This document shows, piece by piece, positions 57,304 through 64,000 of a stretch of 64,000 nt of DNA; positions within the stretch are counted from its first letter, which is position 1; the number at the start of each line of letters is the position of its first letter. The position numbers were made by a program, and so were the translations under genes. The DNA is taken from positions 155,060,511-155,124,510 of the forward strand of contig OV884059.1 in the NCBI GenBank assembly GCA_930367215.1, given 5' to 3'. The notes under the pieces were generated by a model. It worked only from the letters and a program-made list of their open reading frames with translations, had not been told where the DNA came from and did no database searches. This DNA is from Pollenia angustigena. Taxonomy: Eukaryota > Arthropoda > Insecta > Diptera > Polleniidae.

Positions 57304-57766
57304 TTTTATACCAACGCATTTTGGTAATTTTCAGATAAAACGATTTTTTTACAATATCGTCCGATATGTTTAAAGTGTGGCAACAAACGTTGTCTAATTT
57401 TGCACCTTCTCTTATGCCTATAACTGAGTATAACAGTTCTGTTTTCGTTCTAGTTCTCAGCAAGGTCCATCCACAATAGGTCTTTGGTTCAATATGAGGT
57501 TGCCTGGCTGAACTTTCTGAAAAGCTGATGGTTTTTTGTCCCAATGTCTGAGAAAACATTCATTTGCTTCTCTAAACCGCATAATGATTTTTGTAGTGTG
57601 ACAAAATTATTTTTGTTGACAGTACCATCAGAAAACCAGACTTCGCTCTAAGCATCACATAAGTGCCAGAATTCCAACGAGCATTACTGATGGCTGGCAT
57701 TCCTATAATTTTATTAAAGAGCAAATAATAATTTTTAAAGGTATTTAAAAGGTTTGTCCAATTCAT
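57304..57766 (-). pseudogene. Probable decayed hAT transposase fragments
   Basis: Two minus-strand frames in the body of the 2.5-kb hAT element have protein-like composition. One encodes GMPAISNARWNSGTYVMLRA, the other PHIEPKTYCGWTLLRTRTKT and LDNVCCHTLNI. The PAISNARWNS phrase resembles sequence I associate loosely with transposon-derived proteins. They lie where a transposase would be expected and are separated by stops. The identification rests mainly on location. Confidence 0.4.
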
Positions 57767-58189
57767 ATAAATATTGCATGTCGCGCTTGTATCACTTTTC
57801 TAAACATTTTTTCACAAATAACATTTATTAAAATTTAATGATACATCAAATGGCTATATGATCTTTTAAAAAAAGTAATTTCGTTTGATCTGAAAACTTT
57901 TATGTGATTTAAAAAAATATGCTCCAGTTTTCCTATTTGCAAAAATTTTAAAAAGTTATATGCCTAATCTGTAAGTATTTTTCTTGATACCCTTAAAGAA
58001 TCGATACTTTACTTTAATTGATTATGTGATTTTTTAAGTAGTTTTGGGATCTAAAATTAAGTGCTAAAAATGCTAAATAATTATAAAAATGTGCTTAACT
58101 AGCACTTAGTACTTTTTTCAATATTCTTAGTGCTAATTCAGAAAAAAATGTGCCAAGTCTAGCTCTAAAATGGAAAGCCTGGAGAACAT

Positions 58190-58559
58190 ACACATAGCGA
58201 GATTAAACAAATTATTTATTCTCTCTTTTTCTGCTTTTGATTTTTGCTCTATCAAAGTGTTAAGCAAGCATTCAGAAGCACAATTTTTTAATTTGGTACA
58301 AAAAATTTAAGCAAAGCTAAAATCTTATTGTTGTTGCTATTTTAAAGCAAGGAATTTCAACACTGCTTCCAAGTAATTACTTGTATGTGTTGAGGCAGAA
58401 TAAGCAATTAAAGGAAAACCTTAAAGATCGAAAATTGAAATTTAATAAGTAATTTAGAAAAATTTTCATAAACGTTTCTTTGATATCCTCCACCGACAGT
58501 TCGAATGTTTTAAGAGTAGTATCTATATGATGTCTATTAGACTGGTCGCATCTTGTATG
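58190..58559. other. AT-rich intergenic, nothing recognised
   Basis: No bounded repeat or plausible frame was seen. Confidence 0.45.
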
Positions 58560-59369
58560 GTATTTTTTTTTTTAAATTTAATTGTTTGCGCTGCTTAAAA
58601 TATGAGGTTTGGTGTAAGAAATCATGATCTAATTTTTCAGGTCAATCAGACGGTGCCTAGCCGTGCCGGGTGGGGCCCAAACTTCCCCATATTATAAAAA
58701 AAACATCTTTTCTATCAGATCTTTATAGTTATACTAGTTGAAAAGCCGAAAATCAAAAATATGGATTCGTAACGATCTTCCGCAGAGAAAGTAATTGAAG
58801 TGTGCCAAATTTCAGCTCCCTATGTCATCAGATGGCTTCAGAAAGTTGCGGAAAGAATAGGACATAAGTACATGCAAACATCCTGACATACTAAGAAATT
58901 ATATATTGTATAGATAGATTTACATATGTTCGCGCAACTCAAAAACGCTTTAGCTTATTGAAAAACTAAAAAAAACCGAAATTCCGCAATAAAATTTACT
59001 TTAAGGAAGGTAAAACGTTTTTCTTATATGCGCAGTCGTTTTAGAAACAAATTTTTTTTCTGCACAGAGAAAACAGATTCGTGATCACAACCGAATTTGG
59101 CGCCAATCGAATTTCGTCGGTTGCATGTACTATCACACAATTCGGTTCCAATTACTGAAAATTTCGTTGCTTAGCATAATAGCTTTGATAGCAACATTTG
59201 AATTTTAGTACACTATCAGTCATAACAACAGATATTGTAAGTTGTTAGTATGATTATTAGAAACAAAATTGTGCTTATACCCGAATAAATGATAGGAGCA
59301 ACTGAATTAAACACATAATTGGTGTTCATAACAAGAGATTTGATTGTCGTTATCAATATATTTTTTTTA

Positions 59370-59700
59370 ACCGGTCAAATGTAGCCCATAAGGGGCAAGG
59401 ACTTGTCCAAAGGTAATCCCAAAGAATGGAAAAATGGGTTATTTTACAGTACGATGTCCTAGGGCAGGACCATATAACCCAGCTTGCATTACAAAGGGGA
59501 AGTCTTAAAACTACTCCATGGTATACTTTAGAGGATAAGCTTTGAAATCGTTTCAAAACGAAAACATGTCGTTAAAAAACGAAGACATGTCGTTTCACTG
59601 CAAACTCTTTTTAATAATGACATGGTCCATACTTACACTACATTGGACCAGTCCAGGATCAAAATGGATCAAGAAGTCCAATATAATTTGCAGGGTATAA
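59370..59700. repeat. Second copy of the ATACCCTGCAAATAATA repeat
   Basis: It shares CATAAGGGGCAAGGACTTGTCC-like words, GAAGACATGTCGT, GACATGGTCCATAC and the end AATTTGCAGGGTAT with 38926-39182. GAAAACATGTCGTTAAAAAACGAAGACATGTCGTT-type words are locally duplicated. The left terminus is missing. Confidence 0.6.
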
Positions 59701-59701
59701 A

Positions 59702-59752
59702 AAATAATACATACATTCATACATACATATGTATGTATGTACGTGTATATGT
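59702..59752. repeat. (CATA)n/(TATG)n microsatellite palindrome
   Basis: ACATACATTCATACATACAT is followed directly by ATGTATGTATGTACGTGTAT, giving a simple-sequence hairpin. Confidence 0.8.
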
Positions 59753-60484
59753 TCATAGCTATAAGAATACGTAAATTACTTACCCCTATTTATTAAGATT
59801 TTCACATTTTCCATTTTTGAACGCAAATATATTTTTTAAATAAAATATTAAAAATTAATTTAATCTATCAAATGTTTTGACAGAAAATTTAGTAAGCAAT
59901 TGGGGCTTTTAACAATTTTTTGGTTGTAAATTCCGAATAATTATATTTTCATTTGTTGTACTCGAATTGAATATATTCCAACAATCAATAATTAGCTGCA
60001 ATAAATGAATAATCATTTATATTACAAAATTTATTGACGAAAGTAAATTATTGATTGCAATGACCAATATTCAGTATTGCCCTATAAAAAATAAATTCGG
60101 TTGTGATTCTAACCATTTGTACTAATTTTTAGAACTTAATTAAATTAGTTATCATAACTAATAAAAGAATAAAAGGAATCATATTTCAGTTGGAACATCA
60201 TTTTTATAATCAAGAGAATTAAAAATCAGTTAGAACTATACATTTTTAATAGTTGCAATAATAAATCATATTACTTGATCAATATTTTATTACTGCAACC
60301 GTTTCCCAACCAATTTGTTTTCTGTGTGTGGAAAAAAAAATTTTTTTTATTAAAATTTCGGAATTTTTGTTTTTAAAAATTCATAAAAAATTGAAAAATG
60401 CAGCTATGCTTCTAATTTGCAGACATATAAAAAAAAACATTGCTAACAAAACGAGCTATAAATGATTAAAATCTGTAAACAACT

Positions 60485-60965
60485 TTTGATTTTATGTATT
60501 CACAAAAGATGTGGCGGTGTAATAAAATTCTTAAATTGAAGCACAGCCGCGAATAACGTTTTAAGTTACAAAATAATAATTTTTCAGGAGAGCAAAAAAA
60601 CGTTTTTTGACAAGCAGCATTATTTGTTTTAAAAATTTTTTTTTTCTATTATTTAAAATAGTGATAATAAAAACTTTAATGCAAAAGGCTTTTAAAACAT
60701 TATTCCGCACTGCAAAACCATTTCGGTTTCATCATTATGTTAGTAACTTGCAATGTTCTTCCACTGGCTGACACTTTGTACGCCATTTTGAAGGCGTTAA
60801 GGTGCACAGTTTTGGTTGATTTGATGTTTAAACTGTGTAAGAGAGTAAAGTCAACGTTTATCTGCAAAAAAACAGTTTTTGCAAAATGTGGCGTTTACAA
60901 CGTTTTTCGCGGCTGTGCTTCAATTAATTAAAATTTTTCGTCTTTTGTGAATACATAAAATCAAC
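60485..60965. mobile_element. Foldback element with ~75-bp arms upstream of the lysine-rich ORF
   Basis: The left arm TTGATTTTATGTATTCACAA with TTGAAGCACAGCCGCGAA pairs with TTCGCGGCTGTGCTTCAA and the complement of the first word at the right. The right arm ends 15 bp before the ATG of the ORF at 60981. The 64-codon frame at 60737-60931 spans the loop and right arm and is not credited. Confidence 0.8.
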
Positions 60966-60980
60966 CAGAAACACTGAAAA

Positions 60981-61421
60981 ATGATAAAACGGAGACAGAA
61001 ACAGAATCAAAAACGAAAAAAGGTTTTAACAAAAGAAATCACGGAAAATGAAGAAAGTTCTAAGGAGAAGTCGAGTTCAGACGGGGAGCAAACTAAGAAG
61101 AAGTCCGCCAAGAAATCGGTTACGGTGCCTAAAAAGTCTTTGAAAACCAATCAAAAAATCAAAACTATTAAAAAAAAACCTCTTAAGCAAATAGCAAAAG
61201 TTTCCAAAGTGGTTAAGAGTAAAATGGCCAAGAAGAATGAAAACATCAAGCAGAAAGCCAATAAAACACGAAGCAGCTCTTCTGAGGCTTCTAGTGATTC
61301 TGAAGATGATAAAAACTTAATTGTGTTTAGTCAAAAAAGGCATAGAATGGCTTCTCTAAATGCTCTCGCCAAGGTGCAATGTTTGTATGAGAATGAATGG
61401 GCTTATCCAAGGCCACTCTAA
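60981..61421 (+). CDS. Lysine/serine-rich ORF, 146 codons, possible captured gene fragment
   Basis: I cannot name this protein. The ATG frame is open for 146 codons. Residues 1-95 are highly basic (MIKRRQKQNQKRKKVL, KKKSAKKSVTVPKKS), and a Ser/Asp/Glu patch follows (RSSSSEASSDSEDDKN). The last part, KRHRMASLNALAKVQCLYEN, is compositionally ordinary and looks conserved. The basic and acidic low-complexity parts suggest a nuclear, chromatin-associated protein. The frame runs out shortly after this block. In another frame an ATG overlapping the stop (TAATG at 61419) opens MPPKIRTLDNSDDECDDGLP, so a single-base frameshift has probably cut a longer gene. It lies between long inverted arms and next to a foldback, so capture by a transposon is likely. 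The MASLNA-type block may point to a winged-eye/BAHCC1-like protein, but this is from loose recollection. Confidence 0.45.
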   Translation: MIKRRQKQNQKRKKVLTKEITENEESSKEKSSSDGEQTKKKSAKKSVTVPKKSLKTNQKIKTIKKKPLKQIAKVSKVVKSKMAKKNENIKQKANKTRSSSSEASSDSEDDKNLIVFSQKRHRMASLNALAKVQCLYENEWAYPRPL

Positions 61422-62164
61422 TGCCACCCAAAATAAGAACTCTTGACAATAGTGATGATGAATGTGATGATGGTTTACCTTTCTTAAAGTAAATTTTATT
61501 GCGGAATTTCGGTTTTTTTTAGTTTTTCAATAGACTAAAGCGTTTTTGAGTTACGCGAACATATGTTGTGCAACCTCCTTAATTTTCGAAATAACGGTAT
61601 ATCTCGAAAACCAAAGCCAACATAAAGCAAAGATTCAACTTTCTTAAAGTAAATTTTATTGCGGAATTTCGGTTTTTATTAGTTTTTCAATAAGCTAAAG
61701 TGTTTTTGAGTTGCGCGAACATATGTTAATCTATCTATACAATATATAATTTCTTAGTATGTCAGGATGTTTGCATGTATGTCCTATTCTTTCCGCAACT
61801 TTCTGAAGCCATCTGATGACATAGGAAGCTGAAATTTGGCACACTTGAAGTACTTTCTCTGCGGAAGATCGTAGCGAAGCCATATTTTTGATTTTCGGCT
61901 TTTCAACTAGTATAACTATAAAGATCTGATAGAAAAGATGTTTTTTTTATAATATGGGGAACTTTGGGCCCCACCCGGCACGGCAAACAATTAAATTTAA
62001 AAAAAAAGCATTTTTATCCATTTTTAATACTTTAAATAAATATAAATTTGTTTGTTGTGTTTTTTTCTTAATCATCTGTCATCTTAATCATCTCAAATGT
62101 AGTGTGAACGGCGTTGATTAACTTCATCAACATTTTGCTTAAACGCGTTTAAAAACCCAAATGT

Positions 62165-63079
62165 GAACATAGCATTAGGGTAAATTAGGGACCGATCTTC
62201 ACGAAATTTTACAGATTTGTTGCTAGTCCTATAAAACTGTGATGTACCGAATTTTTTTATGATAGCATTATTAATTATGTTTTTAGGCGTACCAAACTGT
62301 TTTCCGGTAGTAGGGTTTATATGTGGCTTAGGGTAAATTAGGGACCGATCTTCACGAAATTTTACAGACTTGTTGCTAGTCCTATAAAACTGTGATGTAC
62401 CGAATTTTTTTATGATAGCATTATTAATTATGATTTTAGGCGCACTAAACTGTTTGCCGGTAGTAGGGTTTATATGCGGCCTAGGATAAATTATGGACCG
62501 ATCTTCACGAAATTTTACGGTTTTATTTCTAGTCCTATGAAACTGTGAAATGTAAAAATCTGTAATGATAGCGTTATTATTTAGGGTTTAAGACGTTCTA
62601 TACTGTTTTCCGGGAGTAGGGCTTATATAGGGCCTAGGGTAAATTATGAACAGATCTTCGCGAAGTTTTACAGCGTGATTTCCAGTCGAATGGAATGAAT
62701 TTTTGCCAAATCTCATATCATTCCGTGCATTTTTCGACCATTTATGCTACTTTTTGTAAAAAAATTAAAAATTTTTTTTAGGTGGTGGTTTCACATTTTG
62801 ATCCTACCGAATCGATTTTGCTGGACATCAATCCAAAACTCCTTTGGATAACTGCAAGCAATTTGACACCAAGTTTTTTATTTCTTTTGAGTTTTTCGAA
62901 AGTTTGCGTGCTTGCAACAGACGGACAGACAGACGGACATGGCTAAATCGACTTAGAATTACTCTAGGACCCAGAATATATATACTTTATGGGTTCTGAG
63001 ATGAATAATAAAAAAGTTTCACACGGAATGACAAACTTAGTATACCCTCTTCACAACTAATTGTGGTGGAGGGTATAAA
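62165..63079 (+). mobile_element. DINE-1-like element with 155-bp tandem repeats
   Basis: Units beginning TTAGGGTAAATTAGGGACCG start near 62175, 62329, 62481 and 62635, a ~154-bp period in three and a bit copies with growing divergence. After them come GACGGACAGACAGACGGACA, the TA-rich core AGAATATATATACTTTATGG and the terminus GTGGTGGAGGGTATA. The right-hand part matches the 9.7-9.87 kb element. Confidence 0.8.
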
Positions 63080-63894
63080 AATCTTGGTATCCCATAATAA
63101 ACATTAATCATGATCCGATTATGTTTATCCTAATAAAACAAGACATTTAAGTCCCCATTATCATATAAATTTCTAAATTTAAACAAATTATACTTTTACT
63201 ACTTTTCGTCACATAAAAATAGAAAAATAAAAAAAAAACAATAACCTACCCCAACTCACAAATTAATATGCATAAAAAAATCTTTTTTAATTAAAGAAAC
63301 AAACAAAAAAACTCATAAATATAAAATTGACCTTAAACCATATTTTTTAATTCTTTTGTGATTATTTTGGAATAAATTATTATGTTTTTTTTTTTTTTTG
63401 TAATCATTCATCTTATACTCGTTTTGCTCTTCTTATCTTAAGAAATTTTTATAAAAATAAATAAATCTTTACTACAGTAAATGTTGAGCGAATGCGTACA
63501 TTTGTATCGGTGTATTCGTGTCTTATGTACATATTTGTGTTCATTTGTCCACAAATGTGGTAAATAAATACAATATTATCGATTTCTTCTGAGACATTTT
63601 AGTTTTTTTTTTTTTTTTTTTTTATATTTTCCTTGGTTTTCTTGCAAAGAGACAAAGAAGAGATAGAAGGACAAAAAGAAAATAAGAAGTTACTGGAATG
63701 AAGTATCTGGCAGACAAATAGACATTTAAATAAGAATGATAGACATCAGAGCCAGTATAATGCACAGGGCTATTAGATTAATGGTGTTTTCTTTTCTTAA
63801 AAATAATAATGCATTATAATTGTGTAATATATTTATCAGGTTACACACAAGACAATAGCTACGTTTTATACACAACACTAATGTGTATTTAGCG
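63080..63894. other. AT-rich intergenic, nothing firm
   Basis: T-runs lie near 63387 and 63603. At 63782 TGGTGTTTTCTTTTCT, preceded by TAA, matches an end of the hairpin MITE at 27234, but the rest of the element is not recognisable. Confidence 0.4.
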
Positions 63895-64000
63895 CAGCGT
63901 TCGAAAATAAACAGTACATTATTTAACGTTCGGCTCACACACCCAAGAACGATATCTATTTTTTTAGTGATTGTGTAATAATACACAACCCTTAATACCG
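63895..64000. mobile_element. hAT MITE family CAGTGTTCG, copy E, cut by the window end
   Basis: CAGCGTTCGAAAATAAACAG followed by TACATTATTTAACGTTCGGC matches the left part of copy D with few differences. The remainder lies beyond the window. Confidence 0.9.

Larger units (their letters stand above)
55717..58181. mobile_element. hAT element CAGGCTTGCC, TSD GAGAACAT (2465 bp), with two nested elements
   Basis: The ends CAGGCTTGCC and GGAAAGCCTG are short imperfect inverted repeats. GAGAACAT is on both sides as a perfect 8-bp duplication. Sub-terminal AGTGCTAA words recur at both ends. It contains hAT MITE copy D (55880-56421) and another hAT MITE (57092-57303). Decayed minus-strand frames at 57287-57766 may be its transposase. 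Confidence 0.88.
59064..60326. mobile_element. TIR-like element CACAGAGAAAACA
   Basis: The left CACAGAGAAAACAGATTCGT and right TTGTTTTCTGTGTG are short inverted ends, with less similar sub-terminal CAACCGAATTTGG and CCAACCAATTTG words. AAATTTTTTTT lies outside both ends. The body is AT-rich and contains the 59370-59700 repeat. The class is uncertain. Confidence 0.4.
58560..62009. mobile_element. Long inverted-repeat unit with ~450-bp arms around a lysine-rich ORF
   Basis: The left arm (58560-58998) and right arm (about 61500-62009) are inverted repeats sharing GTGCCGGGTGGGGCCC, CATCAGATGGCTTCAGAAAG and GACATACTAAGAAATTATAT among many blocks. The outer edges share AAATTTAATTGTTTG. The left arm has about 90 bp (58584-58672) absent on the right. 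The right arm's inner part is duplicated (AAAGTAAATTTTATTGCGGA at 61488 and 61645). Between the arms lie another TIR element, a foldback and the ORF at 60981. Confidence 0.8.

Noticed and set aside
60737..60931. 64-codon frame directly upstream of the lysine-rich ORF
   Set aside because: It runs through the loop and right arm of a foldback element and its composition gives no support.

Overview
This is AT-rich, intron-containing eukaryotic DNA, almost certainly from a higher fly (Diptera, Brachycera; a calyptrate such as a blowfly or house fly is my guess). The reasons are a short 55-bp intron, an animal mucin-type O-glycosyltransferase, and dense DINE-1/mini-me-like elements carrying GTCY/GGCT microsatellites, together with RTE-like and jockey/CR1-like LINEs, Tc1/mariner, hAT, PIF/Harbinger-like and Helentron relics. 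No rRNA, functional tRNA, CRISPR array or bacterial operon is visible.

Layout. Positions 1-965 hold the last two exons of a polypeptide N-acetylgalactosaminyltransferase gene on the plus strand, the only confidently functional gene. From 1 to 20 kb lie LINE fragments, a ~160-bp tandem array (7.45-8.6 kb), nested terminal-inverted-repeat (TIR) elements at 10-10.8 kb, a nearly full-length but broken RTE-like LINE (11.25-14.6 kb) that sits inside another DNA element, and a 5'-truncated LINE at 16.7-17.9 kb. A 148-codon lone ORF predicted to be coiled coil lies on the minus strand at 20.3-20.7 kb and may be a real small gene. From 21 to 39 kb come hAT and Harbinger-like miniature elements, several DINE-1-like copies, a Tigger/pogo transposase relic, a degraded Helentron helicase with 259-bp tandem repeats, and a foldback element hosting another insertion.

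The 40-43 kb stretch has two phase-compatible candidate exons around a degenerate TTCGATGTTATCGAA-type minisatellite. The 43-50 kb stretch has two mariner-type elements, each split by younger insertions, and a hAT-type foldback. A further candidate terminal exon lies at 50.4 kb and a weak two-exon candidate at 52-52.9 kb. From 53 kb to the end are further DINE-1-like copies (one an inverted dimer), a 2.5-kb hAT element with two other elements inside it, and a ~3.4-kb unit with ~450-bp inverted arms that encloses a lysine-rich ORF. Another DINE-1-like element with 155-bp tandem repeats and the truncated start of a fifth copy of a hAT miniature family follow.

The strongest theme is nested transposition that can be read base by base. 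Nine insertions have perfect 8-bp target-site duplications (hAT type), and at least eleven have exact 3-bp duplications, six of them TAA or TTA on both sides (PIF/Harbinger type). I see no convincing new multi-gene system. The best unexplained signals are the small candidate exons, the lone coiled-coil ORF, and the ORF between the long inverted arms.
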